Below are positions 20,743 through 30,412 of a stretch of 30,412 bases of DNA, piece after piece. Within the stretch, counting starts at the first letter, position 1, and every line of letters starts with the position of its first letter. The stretch is from Phoronis australis (lineage: Eukaryota; Phoronida; Phoronidae): NCBI GenBank assembly GCA_002633005.1, contig NMRA01000189.1, positions 704,352 through 734,763 of the forward strand, in the 5' to 3' direction. A model generated the notes under the pieces. It did no database searches. It was not told where the DNA came from and saw only the letters and a list, made by a program, of their open reading frames with translations. Made by a program: the position numbers and the translations under genes.

Positions 20743-21714
20743 TTTCCAGAAAAGTGCGAACACATTGGCAATCGACTGCAAACAACATCAATAGGTTTGC
20801 GGAAGAAAATCAAAATTGTTATCAATCCCTCGTTGGTTTCATTTTCAAACAATGTAAAACCAACCAATAGTAATCTTAAAAATAGGGATTGATTCATGAA
20901 TCATGAAATGTTCAGAGACATGTTTATTATCCACATTCAACCGAAATCGTAATACCCATGACGGCATCAGCCGGCGTGTTCCCAAAATCCCATTAAAAGT
21001 CTTGGAATAGAATTTGGCGGAAAATGAATAAAGCTGAAAACCCAATTCTTGATGAAAAACTCGGAAAAGTTAAAGACATTTTTGATGTTTAGAAAACACA
21101 AAATTTGACCATAAAAGTAGACTTTAATTTACAAAACCTTTTGATAAGATCGAGTTGTGGTATTTAACCACTTCGTTATGTTATTGTAAATGCCATTTTT
21201 TCATGTAGATCTATGTAAATAAATAGAGTGAAAGAGTAATACTATGTGACTGAGTGTATGAAAGTGCTTCCCCCTCCCATTTCCTCTATCCGTATTTTAT
21301 AATGATCTTATCTTAAATGCAAGCATAATCAATATGAGTTATTTTCAAAATACCTATTTGTTTTGTACGATGTATTGTTGATTACGTTGTAAGGATACCT
21401 AACTAGGGCCACCCAACCCCAGCTATATTCACTAAGTGCAATTGATAATATGATTACTGCATAAATGAATGTATTAACTGAGAAAAGAAATCTTTTTTTA
21501 ATCCTACTGTTGGTTTAACCTTTTACACTTTTAAAAAGGCAACGAACCCAATTTTAAGGCTTAATTGGTAAATTGCTAAATATTACTGGAATGTTTATTC
21601 CATGGCCTATTTACATTTGCAACATTTTACGTCACGTGTTCAATACATGGAAAAAATATATTCTGTCATTGTAAGTTCATTATGTTGCACAGTTGAAATA
21701 ATAGTCATACTTAC
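20743..21714. other. Intron-like DNA, no feature
   Basis: AT-rich sequence in the presumed ANK-I intron. No coding region, RNA gene or clear repeat recognised. Confidence 0.4.
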
Positions 21715-21792
21715 ATTGAATTTGACATGCAGACCTTGCCTCAACAAGCTTCGAACTTCATCAACTTTACCTCCTTCTACAGCAAAGAACAA
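21715..21792 (-). CDS. Ankyrin-repeat exon, first repeat of putative ANK-I
   Basis: This exon lacks an ATG. The minus strand gives 26 residues between acceptor TTTATTGTTACAG (ending 21793) and a consensus donor AAT then GTAAGTATG (21714). Seen: LFFAVEGGKVDEVRSLL then RQGLHVKFN, typical of the first (capping) repeat of an ankyrin domain, which often begins LxxAxxxGxxxxVxxLLxxG. It is 78 bp with phase 0 at both ends. The next exon on the strand is 19480-19572. The donor is the strongest of all ankyrin exons here. Confidence 0.75.
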
Positions 21793-22484
21793 CTGTAACA
21801 ATAAAGACATGATTCATCAAAGGTCACACGGTACAATTTTCAATTTCTATATGAAGCTTGCGTGCCCTTACTATGCTAGTCTATTTAAGCAAGGCCAGTG
21901 ATCTTTGTACAGTACACGAAATCTTTTTAACTTTTATAGTTCTACTTGAGAGACAATTCAAGGTAAGAATCAAGGCTTACTATTCTGTGCATTAAGAAGA
22001 CACAACTACATGCAAGTTCTCTAAATCTCTGTAACAAATATTGTGTTTTTCTATTACTTTACTCATACTATGTGTTCCTCGTTTACTTATGTTATGTAGT
22101 ATTTGAGCTCATATTTCAATGAAAATAAAGAGCCAACTATTTACGACTTTATTTTGCACTGAAATACAGTAAAAATCAATTTTGAGTACTCGAATTTTAA
22201 TCCAAATGGATTAACTTTGTGTTATTGTGAATTAGTGATGGCCTGTACAGCTGTATCCCCAGGCCTTTTTCCTCAAAACGTCTTTCAATCCAGTCAGGTG
22301 GCCACTTCACGTGCAAAGTAAATTGAAATAGAACCTAAAAACTGCGCAACGTTGTGACATCACAAGATACCATGGGACCCGCAAATGTTCATCAACTTCG
22401 CAGCCCACTATTGTGAATTGATGGCTCGTCTCTTGCGATCCTGATTTCGATAGACTTAACTAGGAGATGGTTGGTGAAACTTAC

Positions 22485-22538
22485 CCACCAGCGTAACCAA
22501 AGCCTGATAGGTTGGAATGACGTTTTTAGGACTACCAT
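22485..22538 (-). CDS. Possible first coding exon of ANK-I
   Basis: The minus strand has a strong donor, TGG then GTAAGTTTC (22484). Reading back in the phase-0 frame required by the next ankyrin exon there is an ATG at 22538. It gives an 18-residue start (MVVLKTSFQ, then PIRLWLRWW), which would join to LFFAVEGG. The ATG has G at +4 but T at -3. The frame is open about 38 more codons upstream without another ATG, so this could also be an internal exon. The surrounding 22270-22910 is GC-richer than its neighbours, as a promoter region would be. The coding role is inferred only from phase and splice signals. Confidence 0.35.
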
Positions 22539-22910
22539 GGAAGTTTGCACGCTCAAAATTTTGGTCGGCGTCCCCTCGCGACAGCTTAATTGGCATGCAG
22601 TGTCATCACTTCTCTTTGAAATTTTGCCACTAAATTTGCCACCCCTTCAAATCTCAGTAATTGCCACCGGGTCTCATTGCCTTTACAATCAGTGGAGCAC
22701 TACTGATAAGATAAGTGAGTTCCGTCCGAGGCAGCACCTCGGTAGATGGGCTGGGCACCGACGCCGGGAGAGAGCGGTGCACTCGAAAATTGTCGAGATT
22801 GGCACAAACATTCCACCAACAAGGAGACGTGAAGCGACGCAAAGTTGGTGGTGACCATGGAGAGGAACACTCTTGTCTTCCACCCGGGGTGGCGATAGAG
22901 AGCTTCTGAT
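22539..22910 (-). promoter_or_regulatory. GC-rich, CpG-containing patch, possible ANK-I promoter region
   Basis: Richer in G, C and CpG than the surrounding AT-rich DNA and placed directly upstream of the possible first exon. Several overlapping frames on both strands are open, which is expected from composition. No TATA box could be assigned. Confidence 0.2.
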
Positions 22911-24116
22911 CACCCTTTGTTAGCTTGGTAAAAATTATTCAGACTCATCCGAGCAAAAATAGGGAGTGTGCCCTTGTTTATTTGCTTTCATTTCACATCG
23001 CCAAGTAGGGAAAGTCAGGGCGTAAAAATTCCAGGACACGTATTAACAAATTTTAAAAACAATCCTAAACATCATTTTCACCCTGTAGGAAAAAAATCAA
23101 GACCAAAGTTTATGAATTTAGGACCTAGAATTTATCACGTTTAATCTGTAATTGATCAAGCAAGGACCCAAAATGTAACAAGTCCTAACAGAAAATTTAA
23201 TACCTCAAGACAGAAAATTAAAAACACCAGAAAGGTTTCTTGCCAGGAGACCACGTGACCATCCATAATCATTGATCCTTCAAAGGCATAACGTTGGCAC
23301 TAGGTAAAGGAGAGCTAAGAGTTCTATTTTTGTCCTGGCGGGATTAATTTTCAGCTGCGGCTTGATAAGTTTCCGGTCCTAAAGAGTTAAATTTTGGTCC
23401 TAGGCTGACCTGAGAAATTATAGGGTCCTGGCGTGATAAATTAAGGTTTTGAGTAAGGCTTTTGGTCCGCAGCGATTTTAATTGACGAATAAAAAATATG
23501 TGTCTTAGAATTTTGTCCGCTTTTGCTTTCCATAGCCAATAGCCATTGTTCAAGATTGGCTGATAACCTAGTGCTGCTATACCGAGTCAGAATATCTGCA
23601 TGAGTAAATTATAACCGTACTTGTTAGTTAGTGCAGAAACCACAATAACTTGCAGGATTCAAGTAAATGAAATACAAACTTTCTAGTTTTTCTCCCAATA
23701 AGAAATTGAGAAAATATCTCTGTTATACAGTAAGGTAAGATGGAAATGGGGAGGAAAAAGCACAAAAAACGAAAATCTCAAAATGGAGGATTCACAATAA
23801 TTTCGTTTTCAAACAGATTTTAAACTCTCGTCAATGCCATTGCGACCTAAACGTTGAAATCAAATTACCATGCTCCCACATATTTCGAAGGCGGAGTATT
23901 TTTCTTGATCTGACAGGCAAGGATTGGATTTTAACCCAGGTGAGTAAATTTTGGAGCTTCACTCGATTCAGTGCTGGCCATAAGCGGCCGTGAGCAGTGA
24001 TATAAAATGTTTTGTTCGTGGCTTTAAGCAACAGCTTACTCTCCAAGACAGGCCATGTGTTTCATCAGATTCCTCAGTGATTGATGGGGTAATCACGTGT
24101 GTATCATTTAGAGCTA
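22911..24116. other. Gene-free stretch
   Basis: AT-rich. About 22990-23470 contains many copies of GGTCCTA-like and AGGACC-like words in both orientations and could be an old fold-back element, but the arms could not be aligned convincingly. Minus-strand frames near 23344-23553 and 23831-24046 show no known domain. Confidence 0.3.
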
Positions 24117-24310
24117 GTGGGGCAAGTTGGGCCCTTTGACATGGGGCTAGTACATGTATGGCCAGGGTCCGAACTTGCCCCGTTCACTTTACTTGATATA
24201 TCATCAATAAATGTTTTTTTTAGGAAATTTAATGAGTAGTATTAGACCGGCAGCCCAGAGCACTTAGCACCGATGAACAAAGGGGTCGAACTAGCCCCGG
24301 TTTCCCCTAC
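24117..24310. mobile_element. MITE-like element with TA flanks
   Basis: Both sides are flanked by TA (24115-24116 and 24311-24312). The left end reads GTGGGGCAAGTTGGGCCC. The right end, read on the other strand, is GTAGGGGAAACCGGGGCTAG. Related internal words are GAACTTGCCCCG (24172) and GAACTAGCCCCG (24289). The inverted ends are imperfect. A TA target duplication and a ~194-bp non-coding body suggest a Tc1/mariner-type non-autonomous element. Confidence 0.45.
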
Positions 24311-24312
24311 TA

Positions 24313-25304
24313 CCGTAAAAAAGAATTGAAGCACTGAGAAATCTGCCATCAACTTGGCTAACAACAACATTTTGGACGAGTTGAACAACCCGTCGAAGTG
24401 ATGGCTTTTGGAATATTATTTCTTGCTAATGCCATGACTTATGCTGTATATTTGGGGATAACAATCAATTCGATCACGGGTGGCTGGGTTTCAGACATCG
24501 TTTGTGTAGTACACGTATGTAGGTAGTGAGCAAAATAATAGTACGGTTTAAGATCACCTTTATAGTAACCATAGCATAGAAATATACTAAACATTTCCAG
24601 CTGGTCTTCATCTTATCTTTATCGCAAATGTTATTCGCTGGAAGCGACCTGACACAGCAGCCGAGTTAAAACGCCGAAACTGAATGAAGCCATGAGTGTA
24701 TTTAAACGGGTGAAACTAGACTGGCATTCTGCCAATTGGTTATTTCGTGACACTTGTTGTTGACTATCATTTTCTTAAAACAATATTCTTTCACCGTAAC
24801 ACAGTCATCAAGGACTTTGACTCAGTGGAACAATCACAAATGGAATATCATTTGCTCAATTTTCTAGATATGGCCGGGGCTAAAATACTATAGAAGGCAC
24901 GCTCAGTACTTGCTTAAGTAATTCAGTGGTTCTGGACAAGTTCACCGAATACAATGTATGTATGCGTGTGTGAACAAACGTTTATCACTCAGTTAAGTTC
25001 AAAACAATATAGTTGTTTAACTGGTTTGGAAATTTCCTCATCGGGGCGACAGGAAGTGCCTAAGTCAACCTTTGTTTCTGGTCCAACGTAAATGGTTTTC
25101 AACTTCAAATAAGGAGACGCCAACAGCAACATCGAAACCCCAAAGTACAAGAGGAATAGAACAAGTTAAGTAGTCAAAACGTGTCAAAGAACATCCAAAG
25201 TATTACCGCTACGAGTTCGTCCATACTCGCTGCCAAAATACAGTGAACTGGATTTGTAAGGGTTTTTCCAAAGTGCTTTTAATAGCTTTTCAAATTACGT
25301 CATT
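24313..25304. other. Gene-free stretch
   Basis: No coding region, repeat or RNA gene recognised. Earlier exons of the plus-strand gene at 25305 could lie here but no convincing one was seen. Confidence 0.3.
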
Positions 25305-25457
25305 ATGTTTCCATTTCTATCCGCTAGGGGATTCACGTCAGATGTCAAGCAGTATGTTCCGTTGACCAAGATATTCGCATGCAAATTTGTAGCGACTGTA
25401 AATGTCGACTGTGAAGGGACCAGGCAAAAAGAATACAGCTGTACTCGGAACGTTGAG
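25305..25457 (+). CDS. Small plus-strand gene candidate, first visible exon
   Basis: Open from ATG 25305 (A at -3) for 51 codons to a strong donor, GAG then GTAAGACTG at 25458, in phase 0. A pyrimidine-rich acceptor (TTTCTATCCGCTAG ending at 25327) lies inside, so the ATG could instead be intronic and the exon could start at 25328 as part of a longer gene. Seen: QYVPLTKIF, then FVATVNVDCEG, then EYSCTRNVE. The VPL...FVA.V pattern faintly recalls the start of VIT domains, but the spacing is too short for a firm call. The encoded protein is not recognised. Confidence 0.4.
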
Positions 25458-25617
25458 GTAAGACTGTTGTCCAGGGGGACTGGTGTAAGGGACATGACTG
25501 ATGTGTGTAACTTGCATGCCCTTGTCCGGACTGCTCCGCAGCGAAACCCCGAAAGCCAACTTGTAGGATTCGCGTTTATTACCGAATTCTCTAAATGGAT
25601 GGTTTTCAATTTTGCAG

Positions 25618-25698
25618 TTGAACTTCAAGAGAGGGCGTCATATTTTAACGAGTTTTGTGGTAAACAATATTCCAAAATGGTTGTTACAGCGTGGCTGA
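25618..25698 (+). CDS. Small plus-strand gene candidate, terminal exon
   Basis: The acceptor GGTTTTCAATTTTGCAG (ending 25617) is excellent. In phase 0 from the preceding exon it reads 26 codons, LNFKRGRH then FVVNNIPKWLLQRG, to TGA at 25696-25698, with AATAAA 21 bases later. The intron would be 160 bp. Reading straight through without splicing gives another open frame to 25706, so an unspliced gene is an alternative. The splice signals and poly(A) signal together favour a real 3' end. Confidence 0.4.
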   Translation: MNFKRGRHILTSFVVNNIPKWLLQRG

Positions 25699-25719
25699 GA
25701 AATTAGACGTATTGATTCG

Positions 25720-25725
25720 AATAAA
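25720..25725 (+). terminator. Poly(A) signal AATAAA
   Basis: Canonical hexamer just after the stop of the small plus-strand gene candidate, followed by a T-rich stretch. Confidence 0.5.
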
Positions 25726-25807
25726 TTTTTAGTTTTTTAAAATTTACAACGAAAAGTATAATTATCATGCTAACATTCTAACATGGAATATTTTTATTGT
25801 GGTGACC

Positions 25808-26140
25808 ATGAGTGCCGGGGTAACCATAATTCCCAAGGCGCCGTATTCAGCCCCGGTCGTCGCTGAGCCGCCGACCGGGGGCCCCGTGATCATAGGATCT
25901 ATTTTACACGAGGAGGTAGATGAAATAATAAAAACAAAACTTGAACTATCTTTGATTAAGAGGCTTCCACGATATCGAAAAATACACAGGAAGAATGGTG
26001 TGAGAAGAAAATGTCTAGTGCTGACCTGTGGTCAATTAGACAATGTTGGGCGTCCCAATGGCGGAGATAATGAGTACTTATTTTTATTGTGTTTTGCAGC
26101 GAGGGTATTCATTTGCACGGATAAATCCGAACATATTTAA
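25808..26140 (+). CDS. Uncertain open reading frame, unknown product
   Basis: ATG at 25808 has A at -3 and the frame is open 110 codons. The first 35 residues are rich in Pro, Gly and Val (APYSAPVVAEPPTGGPV) and come from a GC-rich patch. They are followed by a basic stretch (KRLPRYRKIHRKNGVRRK). A possible donor, GAG then GTAGAT, lies at 25915, so only the first part may be exonic. No domain recognised. It could be the first exon of a plus-strand gene or chance from the GC-rich patch. Confidence 0.2.
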   Translation: MSAGVTIIPKAPYSAPVVAEPPTGGPVIIGSILHEEVDEIIKTKLELSLIKRLPRYRKIHRKNGVRRKCLVLTCGQLDNVGRPNGGDNEYLFLLCFAARVFICTDKSEHI

Positions 26141-28091
26141 AGCGGATGTAGGCCTAAGTCTGCGCTCCGGCCAGGAAGCGAACTTTTAATTGAGACTACT
26201 TACCGCAATAACGCGTCTTTCAAATTGTTCTTCCCTCGGGTGAAAAGTGATTTCTGAACTTGCAAAGAATTGTCAGTTCATTATTTGTTGAGACCACGCT
26301 CCGTACATAACTTGACACATTGTGGCATGGTTCATATGAATCAATAATAAATTGTAAGCTCTGTCGAGCCCTTGGCATCATATCCACGTTGATTAAGAAA
26401 CAATGAAAGGCGAATTTCACAATGGTAAGTGCTCTTAATAAAAAAATGTTTGTTGCCAGGCAGACGAAATAGAGAGATTTTATGCCGTTCGGCATGGCCC
26501 CGACTCTTGTGGCAAAATGGCAAATACATTACTATAAGCTAAATCGTTAAACTGAAAACGTGCATTTACAAAAACTGACTGACTTTTGACTGACTTTTAA
26601 CGTAAACGAAGCCTAACGACCACTCGGGAGACCCTATCCCTGAAAAAAATTAATACCTCGTGTCTCCAAAAGTGGCGCCATGGGCAATTGTTCAACAAAT
26701 TTTCCGATGTGAATACATACATTGTGCATTCGCAGCCGGCCTCTGTCGTTTATGCCTACATGTATGAGCGTACATACATATATGTAGCAAAAATCTTAAT
26801 GCTCTTCATTGATTGAGAAAGGGTGAGTTAAGACCACTGTCATTATAACTGGGATCAGTTTCAAAAAAGTTTTTCTGTCTTAACCTAGCCCGAATTTGAT
26901 TTTAACTTAAACAAATTTTTGGCCTAAGTCTTAGTCAGTTATCATGAAACGTGTCCCTCCCTCGTCTCATGCTTTTCCTTCCTTACATTCATCTTTAGAA
27001 GGACGTAGGCCTACAGTACAGTTCATTATTGCTTAAAGGCCAATTGCACTGCTCCGACCGGATTTTCAAACGTGTTCTATTATAACCAATTTTAATTCAA
27101 ACAAACGGTAGCAATTCAACGACGTTGCCTTGGATGAGTGATACACTTGTGAGTAAAATATTTTGGACATGGTTTACAGTTGCATGCCTCCGTCTACCAT
27201 TCAGTAGGTTATCTTATTGAAGAACGTTAACTTAAAATCAATTACCAGAAAAACTAGGCTGTGTCAACCCGTAAAAGTGCACATCTTCTGACCGAAGAAA
27301 GATTAGTGATTTCAAAAAGCACACATTATATTTACGCGATATTGTTATTCTATTTTGGTCAACCCTCAAAGTCAAATTTTCATTTCTAATAAAGGTACAA
27401 TTATAGCACATGACACCTGCTTAGGGTTAGCGCCAAGCATGAAATCACGAAATTATAAACAAGTATCGACGAACTTACTAAAAAACAGAAAAAAGATAAA
27501 CAGGAGATAAGTTGGCAACTTAGTAGGCTTGGCTGAATGCGTTGAATGTGGGGATCGCGTTTGTAAACTAACACGCCTTTTTACTGAGCGTACGAGTTTC
27601 AAAGTCAAGAAACGAACTACAACTAGAGCAAGGGACCAACATGACTGCTTTTCTAAAATGGAAAAGTAATTTATACCCGTCTTTGAAATTTTAACACCGG
27701 TGACGATTTTAAGGAATTAGCGAGTAGGCTTTCTTCAGCATCGTGCGCACGTGCATTAATGTGTGAATCGGTTAGAACGGTTTAGTCACAGTCTGGCTTA
27801 GGCTTGCTTTGGAGTAAACCCCAAATTTTAGCGTAGATTTTGTCTCATGACACGTTTCATTACCTTATGAGAAGTGTGTGCACTTGATATATAACATTGC
27901 AAAAACATAGATTCAAAACGGTTTTGGGGGGGGGGGATAATTTAGTAGAATTTGTAAATATTGTTAGCAAATCACTAATTCTTTAATCACGACATTTGAA
28001 TAACAAACCATTTGCACCACCGACCACCGTTTTGTGGCCGACTACCGTTAATGTACAATTGTAATCGGTAGGTGGCGCGAGTTAGATTCGG
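26141..28091. other. Gene-free stretch
   Basis: Contains a consensus donor on the minus strand (GCG then GTAAGTAG at 26203) that could end a short or untranslated exon, and an 11-base G run at 27926-27936. TAGGCCTA-like palindromes occur near 26147 and 27006. No coding region recognised. Confidence 0.3.
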
Positions 28092-28338
28092 AATTTAAAC
28101 CTTATCAGCGTTTATATCTGAGCAGTCGGGGGAACGTAACACAAGACGCTTATCAGAGGTATTAGTTGCGAAGACGTGATCACATTCACTGGATTTTAGT
28201 AAGGACTCACACTGAGAATAAGTGAGCTCAATGAACGGCAGTGTACGCCGGACAATGACAAGACAGTGATTTGTGGTGAGCCACAAGTTCAACAGCGTTC
28301 TGTTACTTGTGTATAACAGACTCGTCGGGTAAAGCGGT
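28092..28338 (-). CDS. Uncertain reading frame, unknown protein
   Basis: Minus strand open about 80 codons, with protein-like composition (LWLTTNHCLVIVRRTLPF, later DKRLVLRSPDCSDINADK). The frame stops right after a possible donor (AAG then GTTTAAA). No domain recognised and no ATG at a useful place except one internal. It may be an exon or chance. Confidence 0.2.
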
Positions 28339-29956
28339 CAACGTTTCAGCTATTTTTAGAAATGACAAGGTCTTCCACATTCGCTGGGCACAAAGCGGAA
28401 TTCCTGGATGAGGACTGGACATGATACGTCAACTGGAATATGGTACTGCTGCGAATGAAGGTTGTATTTTAATGCACCGAACACCTTGTTGGGATTCGGT
28501 TTAGAAAGAAGCTCAATGCAAGGCCAATGAGTAACAAGTAGGTCACGGCAGTCATATTGACTTAGAATTTACTAGTGAATTGCTCGTTGTGGGTTGGGTA
28601 GGCCTACTCCTATAAAAGATGCCATGGTATGACATGTTCGGGTCATAATAATCAGTGATTTTTCGCGACGCGTTCCCTTAGATAATGCCTTTCCCGACAA
28701 CTTTTCGTTTGTAGGGGTACGGCAGTGTTCCGTTTGAAATCCCTACGAAGAGTTTACTTTGACGGTTCTAATAAATGTGTCTGAAGTTGAAATTGCCCAA
28801 GATCGCACATGAAGTTAAGTTCTTTAGTGCAGTGCAATTTTTTATGATCCTGGACGTGATTATTTGAGTAAACTTGTCAAGTTTACATTGTTAGTTCAGA
28901 CATTCGCAATCCTAAGATCAAGCTGAATGCCAAGTTCAAACACAACATTATGCCATTGTTTGTCTTGGTCTGTGGCTTTTGGAAAACCCGGGTACCGTCC
29001 AAAAACGAGCTTTTGATTTTTACCACTGGTACACTTAACGGTATAAAATTGGTTTTGATACTGTTCATCGCTCAGTTGAGAACTGAATGATGATTGTTAG
29101 ACCATACTCAGTGCATAAAATGACACACCGACAAAGTCTTATCTCAAACAATAAGAGACTGTCAGTTCTTTTGAAGCCCTAGCATCACCTCAGTGATTAC
29201 ACGAAAGGGTTACTTTTTCATAGGGTCTACCTGCTAATGAGTTGCTGTTCTAGTTAAACATTGCAATGAGTGGGATTCCTAATGTGTTAACTGCATCCTG
29301 GCCGAAAGTGTCGGTGATTATCCCCAGCGCAATGAGTTGACATCAAATGGCATCATCGCGTATGGGTTTGCAATTTATTGTATGTGTTGAAGTACGCTTG
29401 CAATACATGGTTGCATGCACCAGTGCGTTCGTAAGCATACAGCTAATGCCAATCGGAATGTCGCTAGTTTGTAGAAAGTTTAGTTCATTTCAAAAATAAT
29501 CATGGTAAGTTTCCTATATGTATAAAGGGATGCCTTTTCATAAACAATTTCCCAACGAAAGGTTCTTATTTGCAACTATATACACAACTATGGAAAGGGC
29601 GGGTTTATTAATTGTCAACATTTTAAAAGTGTTATGGCACTGGTGCACCTGTTTTTAACAGCAAGATAATCTTCTGGGCACAGTTGCATAAAAGTTATTC
29701 ACCGTATAGCAACAATGGCGTCACATTATCACGTCTCACGTTGTTATTGTTGAACAATGCTCCTGACGTCATTTCTGCCTTACTAGTTAACAATTCTGCT
29801 GTTCAAGAACCCTTACGAAAGGCTTCGCTATTTCTGGAATAATAGCTCATGCACATTAGAGTGACTTTCCAAATGCAGATGACATTTTCGAAAAAACTTG
29901 TGCTAGTTTTGATGACCAAAAGCCTGAAAATTTTGAGACATCCAGTTGAGAAAATA
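28339..29956. other. Gene-free stretch
   Basis: No coding region recognised. It contains a full CRE-like palindrome TGACGTCA at 29764-29771, not tied to any gene seen here. Confidence 0.3.
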
Positions 29957-30038
29957 GATCAAGATTGAGTCGAATATTGGATTAAAAAGTTACTAATTTT
30001 TGTAAGTTTTTAATCCAGTATTCGACTCAATCTTGATC
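29957..30038. repeat. 32-bp inverted repeat with 18-bp loop
   Basis: The arms are 29957-29988 and 30007-30038 and match with a single mismatch. The left arm begins GATCAAGATTGAGTCG. A direct repeat AGTTTTGATGACC lies about 40 bases outside the left arm (29909) and right at the end of the right arm (about 30038). Confidence 0.9.
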
Positions 30039-30344
30039 AGTTTTGATGACCGTTTGGCCACGTTACTATTTTCTTTTTTTGTAGATTCATTTGGGGGGAT
30101 GGCATTTTTTGTGTACTATGTCGCCTGTTACCTCCGTTATGTGGCTATTAGGGACTCGGACACTCAAGTGCACGACTGGACCTGTATATTTTGATGCACA
30201 CTATGAATCGCGCTGGCACTGACGTCGTTGTTATAGTACCGAGTCTTAGTTTTGATCGTTTGCTTTACAGTATTGTTGTGTTAGAATCTGACTACTAAAG
30301 GTATTAGTCGAGATCAAACAAGACGTGAATACCACTCAATTTTT

Positions 30345-30374
30345 ATGCGCCCACATATTTATATGTGGACGCAT
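30345..30374. repeat. Hairpin with 14-bp arms, possible transposon end
   Basis: The arms ATGCGCCCACATAT (30345-30358) and ATATGTGGACGCAT (30361-30374) pair with one mismatch. A (GTCC)n run follows. The combination looks like the end of a dispersed element continuing beyond the window. Confidence 0.6.
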
Positions 30375-30389
30375 TATGCCGTCATCTCT

Positions 30390-30412
30390 GTCCGTCCGTC
30401 CGTCCGTCCGTC
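30390..30412 (+). repeat. (GTCC)n microsatellite, cut by window edge
   Basis: More than five GTCC units run to the last base. Confidence 0.95.

Noticed and set aside
22471-22913. Frames of 62-127 codons on both strands
   Set aside because: Expected in a GC-rich, stop-poor patch; no domain and no codon signal favouring one strand apart from the short minus exon listed.

Overview
The window looks like nuclear DNA of an invertebrate animal, probably marine. It is AT-rich and gene-sparse, coding segments are short exons with GT-AG boundaries, and it holds a THAP zinc-finger gene, ankyrin-repeat exons and a DIRS/Ngaro-type retrotransposon remnant. No bacterial operons, rRNA, tRNA or CRISPR were seen. 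A deuterostome or lophotrochozoan is a guess only; the sequence does not fix the species.

Layout. (1) 1-94, minus: N-terminus of a THAP-domain protein running off the left edge. (2) 953-4358 (segment A) and 16282-19630 (segment C) are two direct copies of a ~3.4 kb block, and an inverted partial third copy (B) lies at about 14715-15485. A and C each hold a decayed plus-strand coding region, a small array of ~100-bp repeats and, at their right end, one minus-strand ankyrin exon. (3) About 4560-6130 is the 3' part of a dead DIRS/Ngaro-like element (RNase H tail plus tyrosine recombinase). (4) 7060-7155 is a further ankyrin exon. (5) 8573-14010 is a tandem array of four ~1.3-1.4 kb units, each carrying one ankyrin exon. 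(6) 19480-22538 holds a second set of minus-strand exons with a possible first coding exon. (7) The right third is mostly non-coding, with a TA-flanked MITE-like element, a small spliced plus-strand gene candidate ending in a poly(A) signal, a 32-bp inverted repeat and a transposon-like hairpin plus microsatellite at the right edge.

The ankyrin exons fit two neighbouring minus-strand paralogues: ANK-I (22538 down to about 19327) and ANK-II (13353 down to about 4055). They share their last exon and 3' flank (segments C and A). A single long gene cannot be excluded. The ankyrin exons are 78, 93 or 96 bp long and are consistent with phase-0 introns on both sides, so any could be joined to any other without changing frame.

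The most unusual observation is in the tandem array. Three recently amplified 78-bp exons differ from one another at 11-13% of bases, almost always changing the amino acid, while the introns next to them differ by only about 3-9%. That is the pattern expected if exon copies are being diversified. Together with the common phase and a conserved element just downstream of each donor site, it suggests a cassette of alternative or additive ankyrin exons.
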